DNA from: an uncultured Bacilli bacterium
Lineage (GTDB): Bacteria > Bacillota_I > Bacilli_A > RF39 > UBA660
Length of the DNA: 62,283 nt
Assembly: GCA_910587725.1 (NCBI GenBank)
Contig: CAJUNG010000003.1
Coordinates: 1 to 62,283 of the forward strand
Direction of reading: 5' to 3'
The translations under genes were made by a program, and so were the position numbers. The notes under the pieces are model-generated. The model saw only the letters and a list, made by a program, of their open reading frames with translations, was not told where the DNA came from and made no database searches. Positions 52,672 to 60,656 of this stretch are shown here, one piece after another (position 1 is the stretch's first letter; each line of letters opens with the position of its first letter).

Positions 52672-53787
52672 TTACTCATCCCTTTCTTCTATTCCTACAA
52701 GTTTCGCATGTAATACAACTCGTAATGTATCATTATAACAACTAGAAAGTGTCAAAATTTTATCATTCTCATCTAAATCCACCTGAAAATCATAAACACT
52801 TCTTCCCGATAATATCGTTAAAAACTTTTGAAATTCCGCTTTCGTATTAAAATTCGGCGTGATATAGTACGTTTCTGGTTCTATCGTATAAACACTAAAT
52901 ACTTTCCAAATACTATTTTCCTGAAGTCCCGAAAGATGAACAAAATGATTATCAACATTTTGATACCATGCTTCTTCAACCACCTGTTTTAAACTTCCAA
53001 ACATCGTATTATCAAGTCTTCCATGAGCATAAAGAATCGTGTTTTCATCCAATGAGGAGAAATGATTACGAAAATCGGCAAATACCCAACCAGCATAATT
53101 TTTACTTTTATCAAAAGAATGTCGTAAATAAAAGGTATTATCGGTAGTTTGTACAAAAGGATAATTGATATTTGTATTATTCACTTTAATCCATCCCTTG
53201 ACATCACTATTTTGCTGTAAAAGATTCGTAAAATCTGCATTAAAGTAGGTTAGATTATTCGTCTCTAAATCTGTACCTGTATCGTCTTTGAAAAAATCCT
53301 CAGGAATTACCGCATCATTAACTTTAGTATCGGATACAATTTTTTCAATTTGTTGATTTGTCTTAAAACTATCTCGTCCCCAAAAAAACACTTTATAGGA
53401 AACTACAGCAAGGATAATAAAACAACAACTAAGCAAAATAATCCATGGTCGCTTCTTCGGTTTTACCTTCTTCTTAACAACGATTGGCTCTACAGGTTGA
53501 ACAATATCTAAAAGCTCAATCGTATTTTCTAAAGATACTTTCGCTTCTGTAAATTCTTCGATTTCCTCATCTAGAAGTTCAATTTCTTCGAAAGAGTCAT
53601 CCGAATCAAAATAAAGAGAAGTGTTGCCGCAAGCTAAAAACTCAATCGTATCTTCTAAATTCTTATGGACTTGTTTAGCATCTACTGAAGGTTTAGAAGA
53701 TGAGGAAACATCACCAAAAAGCTCATCTAAAAGATGATCTAATATTTCGGTTGTACTAGAATCATTATCCCGCATCGCTTTCCCCAT
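52672..53787 (-). CDS. Class B sortase with long acidic cytoplasmic N-terminus
   Basis: The C-terminal domain is a class B sortase: WIKVNNTNINYPFVQTTDNTFYLRHSF, catalytic His in LYAHGRLDNTMFG, Cys in LTLSSCY and Arg in LRVVLHAKL (about His255, Cys350 and Arg356 from ATG 53787). A membrane helix lies at about 115-131. The preceding 110 residues are acidic and should be cytoplasmic, much longer than in typical sortases, and contain LEDTIEFL and LENTIELL; the related LEDTIELE occurs in the membrane protein at 57488-58720. ATG 53787 or ATG 53775 may start it; the longer frame to 53844 would lie upstream of the predicted transcript start. The divergent gene encodes its probable substrate. Confidence 0.88.
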   Translation of the reverse strand: MGKAMRDNDSSTTEILDHLLDELFGDVSSSSKPSVDAKQVHKNLEDTIEFLACGNTSLYFDSDDSFEEIELLDEEIEEFTEAKVSLENTIELLDIVQPVEPIVVKKKVKPKKRPWIILLSCCFIILAVVSYKVFFWGRDSFKTNQQIEKIVSDTKVNDAVIPEDFFKDDTGTDLETNNLTYFNADFTNLLQQNSDVKGWIKVNNTNINYPFVQTTDNTFYLRHSFDKSKNYAGWVFADFRNHFSSLDENTILYAHGRLDNTMFGSLKQVVEEAWYQNVDNHFVHLSGLQENSIWKVFSVYTIEPETYYITPNFNTKAEFQKFLTILSGRSVYDFQVDLDENDKILTLSSCYNDTLRVVLHAKLVGIEERDE

Positions 53788-53815
53788 CTTTCTTTTTATC
53801 CTTACTATATAATAA

Positions 53816-53844
53816 AGTATACCAAAGGCAGAAGAAAAATACAA
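53816..53844 (-). promoter_or_regulatory. Promoter of the sortase operon
   Basis: TTGTAT (RC of 53839-53844), 17-bp spacer, TATACT (RC of 53816-53821). Confidence 0.6.
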
Positions 53845-53890
53845 GTTTACACTTCACTTGACAAACAAAAGAAAAAAATGTCAAATTATG

Positions 53891-53920
53891 TTGACAGAAA
53901 AGGAAAAAACACGTTAAAAT
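53891..53920 (+). promoter_or_regulatory. Promoter of the sortase substrate gene
   Basis: TTGACA (53891-53896), 18-bp spacer, TAAAAT (53915-53920). A second TTGACA lies at 53857-53862. AAAGGAGG follows before ATG 53957. Confidence 0.65.
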
Positions 53921-53956
53921 AAAATCGTAATAGAATAAAGGAGGTTAATTACTATT

Positions 53957-54628
53957 ATGAAAAAATTACTCACCAGTATGCTTATCTTAGCGATGATGAT
54001 TACACCAAATATGGTTCATGCAGCAGGAACTTATTTTGAAGAAGCAAGTTTCACCGATAGTGAAAAAGAAACGATTAAATCAAGAGAAAAGGATGCAAAA
54101 CTCGATAAAACAATTGGCGATGTCCATATGTTAAAGTCTGTAAGTAACGACTTCATCATTTTAACATTTTCAGAAAATGGTGGATTCAGTAAAGATACTT
54201 ATCAATCGATTTTAACGGGAATTAAAATTGCTGTAGGTAGTGAATATGCAAGTTTCTTCGAAGGAGAATACAAAGAAACCGATATCGGAACAGACAAAAG
54301 TTTTACCAACTTCATCGTAGTTAAAAATCCAACGAGAACTGCACCTGAGATTGCAAGCTTTGGTGCTAATGGAACAAATGATATTTTAAGAGTAGAAATT
54401 TGTATTAAAGCATCCGACGTTACACCTAGTCCTAGTCCTACGCCAACACCAAGTAACACACCAACGCCAACACCTACACCAAGTGATGAGCCAGAAGTAC
54501 CAACATCTACACCAACAACTGAAGTAGAAAATCCTTCTACTGGAGATATGAATTTAATCACAATTGGTGCTGTAGTAATCGTTGCTATTCTTGGAATTGG
54601 TCTATCAATTAAAAAAATTCATGAATAA
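53957..54628 (+). CDS. Secreted protein with NPSTG sortase signal
   Basis: Signal peptide (KKLLTSMLILAMMITPNMVHA, cleavage after AHA-like VHA), an extracellular domain of about 130 residues with no recognised family, a Pro/Thr repeat linker (TPSPSPTPTPSN... about residues 155-185), then a cell-wall sorting signal: NPSTGD, hydrophobic helix MNLITIGAVVIVAILGIGLSI and basic end KKIHE. NPxTG/N motifs are used by class B and some other sortases, and the class B sortase gene lies divergently just upstream. The protein should be covalently attached to peptidoglycan. It is transcribed alone. Confidence 0.85.
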   Translation: MKKLLTSMLILAMMITPNMVHAAGTYFEEASFTDSEKETIKSREKDAKLDKTIGDVHMLKSVSNDFIILTFSENGGFSKDTYQSILTGIKIAVGSEYASFFEGEYKETDIGTDKSFTNFIVVKNPTRTAPEIASFGANGTNDILRVEICIKASDVTPSPSPTPTPSNTPTPTPTPSDEPEVPTSTPTTEVENPSTGDMNLITIGAVVIVAILGIGLSIKKIHE

Positions 54629-54658
54629 AAAGATTCGGGAAAAATCCTGAACCTTTTT
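54627..54658 (+). terminator. Terminator of the sortase substrate gene
   Basis: AAAAAG.TTC.GG pairs with CC.GAA.CTTTTT right after the stop codon. Confidence 0.7.
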
Positions 54659-54668
54659 CTTTTGGTAG

Positions 54669-54694
54669 AAATCCTATCTTCCTAGGATTTTTTC
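54669..54694. terminator. Second hairpin between converging genes
   Basis: AATCCTA-TCTTCC-TAGGATT followed by TTTTCTTATT on the plus strand; it touches the end of the yneF-like gene. Confidence 0.6.
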
Positions 54695-54913
54695 TTATTT
54701 GAATTGTTGCTCCATCTGTTTCATAATCTGATTGATTTGTTTTTGATTAGGCTTTCTTCCCATCTGTGCCATTAGAGCTTTAATCATCTCCTCATTAATG
54801 GGAGGATTCTTTTTTAAATATTTCATCATAAACTTTCGTGCAACGAAAAAGCCAATCACTGCTCCTACTGCCAAAAGACCTACAACTTTTAAAATATCGA
54901 AAAACATTTGCAT
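54695..54913 (-). CDS. yneF: UPF0154 protein (YneF-like)
   Basis: 72 residues: one N-terminal membrane helix (ILKVVGLLAVGAVIGFFVA) followed by the family signature RKFMMKYLKKNPPINEEMIKALMAQMGRKPNQKQINQIMKQM. Function is unknown but the family is widely conserved in Bacilli. ATG 54913 follows AAAGGTG and is preferred to the in-frame codon at 54925. It lies downstream of a sirA-like gene and tkt, the same order as tkt-yneE(sirA)-yneF in B. subtilis. Confidence 0.92.
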   Translation of the reverse strand: MQMFFDILKVVGLLAVGAVIGFFVARKFMMKYLKKNPPINEEMIKALMAQMGRKPNQKQINQIMKQMEQQFK

Positions 54914-54958
54914 GATTTCACACACCTTTCTAACGCTATTTTACTAAATTTTTACAAG

Positions 54959-55393
54959 TTAAACAAGTACTTTAATGTCATTTAAAAAGAAATAATCCTG
55001 ATTTTTGAAATCACATACGAAGAAAGCATCATGATAATCTAATAAAATATTAAAAAAAGAAGAATAGCTATGATTGGTTGTTAATAACATATAGGAATGT
55101 TTAATATTTAAAATACTCACCTCATCTTTATACAGATTATTAATGATATGTTCTGTTTTTGTTTTAGTATAAATCATTTCATGATGATATTTCAAATATA
55201 GTTTTTGGTCAATCCTCTCTTTTTCAATTTTATCCGTTAGTGAAGAAAATACTTGAAACGCATAATCGATTTCACATTTATTTAATGTATAAATTTGTTT
55301 TAACATTTCATATAAGCTGCTAGGTCGTTCATGATAAAGTTTCATAAACTCCTGTCTTACACTAAAAATATAGTAGCTCCGCAAAAAAATCAT
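54959..55393 (-). CDS. sirA: SirA-like sporulation inhibitor of replication
   Basis: 144 residues with the SirA (YneE) pattern: SYYIFSVRQEFMKLYHERPSSLYEMLKQIY at the start, IDQKLYLKYHH in the middle, SSFFNILLDYHDAFFVCDFKNQDYFFLND at the end. In B. subtilis SirA is made under Spo0A and binds DnaA to block new rounds of replication at sporulation. Position between tkt and yneF matches B. subtilis. ATG 55393 directly abuts AGGGG; TTG 55384 has better spacing and may be the true start. Similarity is at the level of pattern, so the call rests partly on synteny. Confidence 0.78.
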   Translation of the reverse strand: MIFLRSYYIFSVRQEFMKLYHERPSSLYEMLKQIYTLNKCEIDYAFQVFSSLTDKIEKERIDQKLYLKYHHEMIYTKTKTEHIINNLYKDEVSILNIKHSYMLLTTNHSYSSFFNILLDYHDAFFVCDFKNQDYFFLNDIKVLV

Positions 55394-55480
55394 CCCCTAT
55401 TCTTTTTACTTTTCTAGTATAAAAAAAAGAGAGGAAAAATTTTGTCGAAAAAAAAGAAAAACCGTTAAAATTTTTCTTTC

Positions 55481-57448
55481 TTAAAGTTCTATTTTTTTCT
55501 CTAAAGTATCGATATCTAGCCCCATTTTCTTTAATACGTCTTCACTGGATGCGGAAAAACCAAACTGTGTAGTCGATAATAATTGGTCCCCTTCTCTTAA
55601 CAAAGGATAATAGCTATAAGCAGTCGATGATTCTAGGACGATACGTTTTCCCTTATCTGGTAATATTTCTTTCCTATATTTTTCTTCTTGTGAAAGAAAT
55701 CTAGAAATGGATGGCATACTCACAACACGAACGAATACTCCTCTAGCAAGAAAGCGTTTTTGTAATTCTATCGCCGTTTGTAAGTCATCCCCAGAAGAAA
55801 TCAAAATTCCTTGTAAATTACCAGATTCCCGACAAGCGATGTATCCACCCTTCATCACTTCACTAATTCCACTTTCTGGAAGTGAAGAAACTTTCGTTTT
55901 CGCAAGAGAAATGATACTGACTCCTTCGTTTTTAGCAAAAATTGCCTTATAAGTTCCAATGACTTCGTTCATATCTCCTGGGCGAAAAACTTCAACACCA
56001 GGAATCAAGCGAAGACTATCTAATTGCTCAATCGGTTCATGCGTTGGACCATCTTCACCAACACGGAGGGAATCATGAGTAAAAATATAAGTAACGGGAA
56101 GCTTCATCATTGCTGAAAGTCGAATTGCTGGTTTCATATAATCAGAAAAACTTAAGAATGTCGATACATAAGGACGAAGTCCCACTAAGCACATTCCATT
56201 GATTATCGCAGCAGCAGCATGTTCGCGGACACCAAACCAAATATTTTTCCCACTTCGATTTTTAGAAGAAAAATCCCCTTCTCCTTCCTGATAAGTTTTA
56301 CAAGAAGAGAATAAATCACAACTTCCCCCAATACACAAATCATCATGAATCGAAGAAATCACATCAGAAGAGAAATCTCTTAAAGCACGAGATTCGGCAT
56401 TTTCTTGTTCTAAGTGAATATTTTTTAAGGAAATGGTATAATTGTGTTCTAAAAGACGCGTAAGAAGTTCTTTATTATCGCTCTTTTCAATTCGCTTTTT
56501 ATATCGCTCATATCCTTTCATTGTCCGAGAAGTAATCTGATTAGCAAAATATTCCATCGCTTCATTAGAAACCGTAAACGGAATTTCACGAACACCCAGT
56601 TTATTTTTTATCGAAATCACATCTTCCTCTTCTAAAACTTTTCCATGAGCAAGATTAGTCCCTTCTAGCTTAGAAAATTTCCCAAGTGTCGTCTTAATCG
56701 AAATAAAGGCAGGTTTATCACTATTTTTTGCACTTTCAATCGCTTTATCAATTGCAAGAATGTCCTCTCCATCTTCTACTTCAAACGTTTCAAAACCAAA
56801 AGAGGTCATTCTTTTTAAAATATCTTCGGAAAAAGTAATACTCGCTTGGTTATCTAAAGTTACTCCATTATTATCGTAAAGAACAATTAACTTTTGAAGA
56901 CGCAAAGTTCCTGCTAAGCTTAATGCTTCATAAGAGACACCTTCCATTAAGTCCCCTTCTCCAACAAGAACATAGGTATAAAAATCAACTGGTGGTTCTT
57001 TTTTTGCCTTTAACGTTGAGCGTAAATATTCCTCTCCAAGGGCCATTCCAACCGCCATACCAACACCTTGTCCTAAAGGACCAGTAGAAGCATCCACTCC
57101 TGGGGTAAGACCAAACTCAGGATGTCCTGGCGTAATGGATAAAAGTTGACGAAAACTTTTCATATCATCCAAAGTAAGGGGATATCCTGCCATGAAAAGA
57201 GTTGCATAAAGAAGTGCAGAACCATGCCCTGCTGACATGACAAAACGGTCTCTATTTATCCAATTCGAACAGGTTGGATTAACTTTCATATGTCTACTAT
57301 AAAGCGTATATAAAATTGGTGCTGCACCAAGTACAATTCCTGGATGACCACTTCCTGCATGTTGAATCATATCAAGTCCTAATGCTCGAATCTGAGCAAT
57401 TACCTTTTCATCCATTTCTAACGTATTTTCTTTAGGTTTAAAAATCAT
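55481..57448 (-). CDS. tkt: Transketolase
   Basis: Thiamine diphosphate enzyme of the pentose phosphate pathway. The N-terminal part has SGHPGIVLGAAP, the TPP motif VGEGDLMEGVSYEALSLAG...YDNN; the middle domain has FGVREHAAAAIINGM with the catalytic Glu and HDSLRVGEDGPTHEPIEQL; the C-terminal domain is complete. 655 residues is normal. GGAGGAG precedes ATG 57448. It is followed by the sirA-like and yneF genes. Confidence 0.96.
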   Translation of the reverse strand: MIFKPKENTLEMDEKVIAQIRALGLDMIQHAGSGHPGIVLGAAPILYTLYSRHMKVNPTCSNWINRDRFVMSAGHGSALLYATLFMAGYPLTLDDMKSFRQLLSITPGHPEFGLTPGVDASTGPLGQGVGMAVGMALGEEYLRSTLKAKKEPPVDFYTYVLVGEGDLMEGVSYEALSLAGTLRLQKLIVLYDNNGVTLDNQASITFSEDILKRMTSFGFETFEVEDGEDILAIDKAIESAKNSDKPAFISIKTTLGKFSKLEGTNLAHGKVLEEEDVISIKNKLGVREIPFTVSNEAMEYFANQITSRTMKGYERYKKRIEKSDNKELLTRLLEHNYTISLKNIHLEQENAESRALRDFSSDVISSIHDDLCIGGSCDLFSSCKTYQEGEGDFSSKNRSGKNIWFGVREHAAAAIINGMCLVGLRPYVSTFLSFSDYMKPAIRLSAMMKLPVTYIFTHDSLRVGEDGPTHEPIEQLDSLRLIPGVEVFRPGDMNEVIGTYKAIFAKNEGVSIISLAKTKVSSLPESGISEVMKGGYIACRESGNLQGILISSGDDLQTAIELQKRFLARGVFVRVVSMPSISRFLSQEEKYRKEILPDKGKRIVLESSTAYSYYPLLREGDQLLSTTQFGFSASSEDVLKKMGLDIDTLEKKIEL

Positions 57449-57487
57449 ATTTAACTCCTCCTCGCTTATTCAAAAAAAGATGAGAAA

Positions 57488-58720
57488 TTACTCATCTAAA
57501 AATAAATCATCGAATTCCTCTAAAACATTTCTACTAATCACTGACTCTGATGGTTTTAATTCTGATTGTGGTTCAATTTCAAAGTCAATATCTTCTTCTC
57601 TAGTGACAGGTTCAAGTTCAATCGTATCTTCCAATTCATCCATCTGAGGGATTTCTCTCACAGGAATTTCACTCATAGGACTTTCTTCAGGAATCGCTTT
57701 TGCTTGCAGATGTTCTTGTTCCATCTCTTTGGTAATTACCGGCATAAGCCCAGTTAATTCTTCTTCGATTTTCTGCTGTTTCTTCTTTAATTTCTCAATT
57801 CTTTTTTGTTTACTCTTTTCGCTTCTCTCTTTTGTTTTCACATAGAAATAAATTCCAACAATTCCGATAGTTAAAAGAATGATACAAACGACAACAACCA
57901 AAATATAAGTAAGCGTATTTCCTTTACCTGGATTATTATCAGGAACAGGGGTTACTACATCAGATTTCTCCACTTCATCTACAGAAGAGACAATAGAACC
58001 AGGTTCATCTTCTTCATTCAACTCATCTTCAGTTCCACGAGTCACAATAATTCGATATTCTTGACTTTCTCCTGCCGAGTTTTTTACAAGAACACGAATC
58101 GTATTTTTTCCTACACTTAAATTCGTACTTCCACTCACTGTTGCCGTAGCACTTTCATCTTCTACTTCGGGACGAATCGTCACTGCTTCTACATTATAAG
58201 TAACATCAACGGTATAATTGTAAGTTGTACTTTTAAATGGTTCATTTAATGTAGCTCCAACTACCGTTAAAGATTTCAAATTTAAGTTTGTTGTTGCTCG
58301 AATAATCTTAATTGTATAAGTATTCGTTTTTCCAGAAGCTGTTTTTACATTCACTTTAAATACGTTTTCTCCATCTTGCAAGTTCTTAAATCCAAGGTCC
58401 CCTTCATTAATTGTATCTGTATCTACCTCGGTTGTTGCTGAAATATTAACGCTTGTCGTACTGCTTGTTACAGTTGCCGTATATTCGTTTACCGCTTTGC
58501 TAAAATTTTGGTTAAACCGAACTCCCGCAACAGATAAACTTTTTAAGTATCCATCACTTGTCGGTGCTGTAGGTGAAGATGGCGTCGGTGTTGGCGTCGT
58601 TGGTGTTTCTGTAGATGGGTCTCCTGTTGGATTTGGAGTTGGTTCTGCATAAGTCATAACTGGTTGTAAAAGTAGTGCACTAACCGCAAAAAAGAAAAAC
58701 AATTTATTTCTAAGTTTCAT
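57488..58720 (-). CDS. Membrane-anchored protein with two cadherin-like domains and an acidic cytoplasmic tail
   Basis: Signal peptide (NKLFFFFAVSALLLQPVMTYA), Pro/Thr linker, two cadherin-like beta-sandwich domains (about residues 58-145 and 146-231; YLKSLSVAGVRFNQNFS and NLKSLTVVGATLNEPFK begin them), an acidic stalk, a membrane helix (about 270-293) and a cytoplasmic tail of about 115 residues. The tail is first Lys-rich, then acidic, with LEDTIELE (363-370) and a final EEFDDLFLDE. The TIE motif is shared with the cytoplasmic part of the sortase. ATG 58720 follows AAGGAAG; the TTG at 58729 is not needed. It may link the surface to an internal partner. Confidence 0.82.
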   Translation of the reverse strand: MKLRNKLFFFFAVSALLLQPVMTYAEPTPNPTGDPSTETPTTPTPTPSSPTAPTSDGYLKSLSVAGVRFNQNFSKAVNEYTATVTSSTTSVNISATTEVDTDTINEGDLGFKNLQDGENVFKVNVKTASGKTNTYTIKIIRATTNLNLKSLTVVGATLNEPFKSTTYNYTVDVTYNVEAVTIRPEVEDESATATVSGSTNLSVGKNTIRVLVKNSAGESQEYRIIVTRGTEDELNEEDEPGSIVSSVDEVEKSDVVTPVPDNNPGKGNTLTYILVVVVCIILLTIGIVGIYFYVKTKERSEKSKQKRIEKLKKKQQKIEEELTGLMPVITKEMEQEHLQAKAIPEESPMSEIPVREIPQMDELEDTIELEPVTREEDIDFEIEPQSELKPSESVISRNVLEEFDDLFLDE

Positions 58721-58993
58721 ATAATTCAACTTCCTTTACTTTATAATATGATAGTATTATAGCATAGGATGAAAAAAAAAGAAAGCATTTCTTAATTTTT
58801 CATTCATCTCTAGGAGATTTCCAATAAAGGAAACTTAGGATTGCACCAAAATTCACATTGAATCTAAAAGATATACATAGTATTGATTTAGTAACAAATC
58901 TAAAAATATGATTATAAGGATTCAGTTGTACTAGCTATAGAAAGTTTCTTAACTGTAAAAATACTTGCCAATCTTTAAATTAGAGACAAAAAT
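58721..58993. other. Intergenic region before the accessory tail
   Basis: About 270 bases. TATAAT-like boxes near 58745-58760 (minus strand) probably serve the cadherin-like gene. No further gene, clear repeat or RNA was seen. Confidence 0.4.
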
Positions 58994-59293
58994 TTAATAC
59001 TTTTTCACTAGTTTAGAAATCAAGGCTCTACAAGTATTCATTTGAATACAAGCATAAAAATTATTGGTGACTTCTTTCCCCTTGCCTATAGTGGTCGCTT
59101 GATTCGCGTCTTCTTCGGTTTCCCAAAGAACAAAATCAGTCCATATATCTCCTTCTAAGTAATGTTCCCAAGAAATGAATCCTTTAGCTTTAGAAATAAT
59201 TTCATCATGTAGTTTTTTCGTTAATTCTATAAACTGTTCTTCACTTACTCCTCTTTTTAATTTATAAGAAAATATCCAGGCCGTTTTATTCAT
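58994..59293 (-). CDS. ABM-like dimeric alpha/beta-barrel protein
   Basis: 99 residues: AWIFSYKLKRGVSEEQFIELTKKLHDEIISKAKGFISWEHYLEGDIWTDFVLWETEEDANQA has the beta-alpha-beta order of antibiotic-biosynthesis-monooxygenase-type proteins. Such proteins include small oxidases, haem-degrading enzymes and many of unknown role. No diagnostic haem or catalytic residues can be assigned. GAGGAGGAATTATA precedes ATG 59293. It is the last gene of the accessory tail. Confidence 0.7.
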   Translation of the reverse strand: MNKTAWIFSYKLKRGVSEEQFIELTKKLHDEIISKAKGFISWEHYLEGDIWTDFVLWETEEDANQATTIGKGKEVTNNFYACIQMNTCRALISKLVKKY

Positions 59294-59332
59294 TATAATT
59301 CCTCCTCATATTCTATGATTATAACATGAAAA

Positions 59333-59363
59333 AAGCAAATCTTCTATATCATTGATTCGCTTT
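59333..59363 (-). terminator. Terminator after the XRE regulator and micropeptide
   Basis: AAAGCGAATC pairs with GATTTGCTTT, followed by TTTTC on the minus strand, about 20 bases after the micropeptide stop. Confidence 0.75.
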
Positions 59364-59379
59364 ATCTAAGATAAGGTGA

Positions 59380-59481
59380 TTATTTTTTCTCTTCTTTATT
59401 TTTTTTACTCCACCAAGTACCAGCTAGTGAACAACTTCCACCCATACATATAAATATTATCATAATTATCCAAAATTCCAT
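59380..59481 (-). CDS. 33-residue membrane micropeptide
   Basis: Too short for usual gene finding but well supported: ATG 59481 follows TTGGAGGTAAATT, the frame runs through 33 codons to TAA at 59380, and a terminator follows. The peptide has one hydrophobic helix (WIIMIIFICMGGSCSLAG), two Cys and a strongly basic tail (KKNKEEKK). It begins about 20 bases after the stop of the membrane-tethered XRE regulator and is probably co-transcribed. It may interact with that regulator in the membrane, or be a small toxin-like or stress peptide; function unknown. Confidence 0.65.
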   Translation of the reverse strand: MEFWIIMIIFICMGGSCSLAGTWWSKKNKEEKK

Positions 59482-59501
59482 AATTTACCTCCAAATTTTT
59501 T

Positions 59502-60083
59502 TTAAATGTGATGAATCATAAATATTATAATTAAATTAATAATAAGTGCTATGATTCCCATCAAGAATGCAAATAAAATTTTTTGATACATTCTTTTTCC
59601 TTTTTCCTGTTGTGTTTCTTCATAGGTTAATTGCTTTCCATCAAGAAACGAAATAATTTCTTTGTAGGTCTGAATATCATTATTTTTCTTAAATTTTTCA
59701 ATAAATGTTGCCGTTCCAAATGTTATTAGATAAAATAATAACCAAATAAGAACCCCAATACGACCATAAAATTTGCTTAATGGATAAGCACTAATTGTTA
59801 CGATGAGTAATTCTATAAAAAATATACAACTCATCACGTTAAATTCTTTAATTTTTTCCTTATCAATTATTTTTCTCATCTCCTCCACATCTTCTTTTAC
59901 AAAATCATCTAGAGATACATTAAAGAGATTGCTTAACATCACTAAGCTTTTAATATCAGGATAACTTTTATTCGTTTCCCAATTTGAAATAGTCTGTCTT
60001 GAGACAAAGATTTTTAATGCTAGTTCATCTTGGGAAATATTTTGATGCTCCCTATATTTTTTGATTCGTGTTCCAATATCCAT
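59502..60083 (-). CDS. Membrane-tethered XRE-family transcription regulator
   Basis: Residues 1-65 are a Cro/CI helix-turn-helix (IGTRIKKYREHQNISQDELALKIFVSRQTISNWETNKSYPDIKSLVMLSNLFNVSLDDFVK). The C-terminal 110 residues contain three hydrophobic helices (about 84-101, 108-127 and 168-190). XRE regulators with membrane domains are common in Bacillota and often control neighbouring transport or stress genes. GGAGGTG precedes ATG 60083. The downstream micropeptide is its likely operon partner. Confidence 0.87.
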   Translation of the reverse strand: MDIGTRIKKYREHQNISQDELALKIFVSRQTISNWETNKSYPDIKSLVMLSNLFNVSLDDFVKEDVEEMRKIIDKEKIKEFNVMSCIFFIELLIVTISAYPLSKFYGRIGVLIWLLFYLITFGTATFIEKFKKNNDIQTYKEIISFLDGKQLTYEETQQEKGKRMYQKILFAFLMGIIALIINLIIIFMIHHI

Positions 60084-60213
60084 TTTGCACCTCCAATGTC
60101 ATTTTATAAAAAAAGTGAATATTCTGTCTGCCAAAAGTTTTTGACATCCATGATTTTAACGCTAATACTAACGCATAAGTACTCAATTGTTATCCACTAG
60201 TTTATCTTCTTTT

Positions 60214-60627
60214 TTATTTCTGGGATAAATTATCATCTATATTCTCTCTATTTGGTTTTCTCTTTATAAACAACAATTTCTTCAAATCTTCAATTATTGA
60301 ATAATCCACTATATTAAACATAACCCATTTCCCATCATGAAAAGTTTCAGCAGCATCATAAGATGTCAATACATCAGACGAAAGAGCACTTCTTATTTCC
60401 TCAACCTTAGCTCGTTCATTTTTACCAAAGATAATCATAAAGCCTAAAGTGTGACTGTTGAAATAAAATGCGCATAAAGTTTTCCCACCTTTTCTAAACT
60501 TATATTCATACTTCCATTTTTTACCACCGTTATTCCATATCTGTTCCATATCATAAATTTTTGTTATTTCTATACTAACACAAAAAAATAAACCGAACTT
60601 TTTTGGGGATTCGGATAAAAATCCCAT
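60214..60627 (-). CDS. DUF3788-like protein, probably N-terminally truncated
   Basis: From about residue 27 the sequence follows DUF3788: QIWNNGGKKWKYEYKFRKGGKTLCAFYFN, GFMIIFGKNERAKVEEI, YDAAETFHDGKWVMFNI and LKKLLFIKRKPN. Family members normally have about 50 more residues before this, with a W.RLTD..PPT start; here the upstream part is short and unlike the family. ATG 60627 lacks a good ribosome binding site. The gene may be a decaying fragment. Function of the family is unknown. Confidence 0.6.
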   Translation of the reverse strand: MGFLSESPKKFGLFFCVSIEITKIYDMEQIWNNGGKKWKYEYKFRKGGKTLCAFYFNSHTLGFMIIFGKNERAKVEEIRSALSSDVLTSYDAAETFHDGKWVMFNIVDYSIIEDLKKLLFIKRKPNRENIDDNLSQK

Positions 60628-60656
60628 GGTGCCCTGGAAAGACGTTCAACAACTTT

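Noticed and set aside
54420..54490. Short repeated Pro/Thr codons as a CRISPR-like or minisatellite array
   Set aside because: The units are a few codons of a protein linker with no unique spacers.
54202..54561. Minus-strand frame rich in Gly and Val opposite the sortase substrate
   Set aside because: It mirrors the Pro/Thr repeat linker of the real gene and has no start signal.
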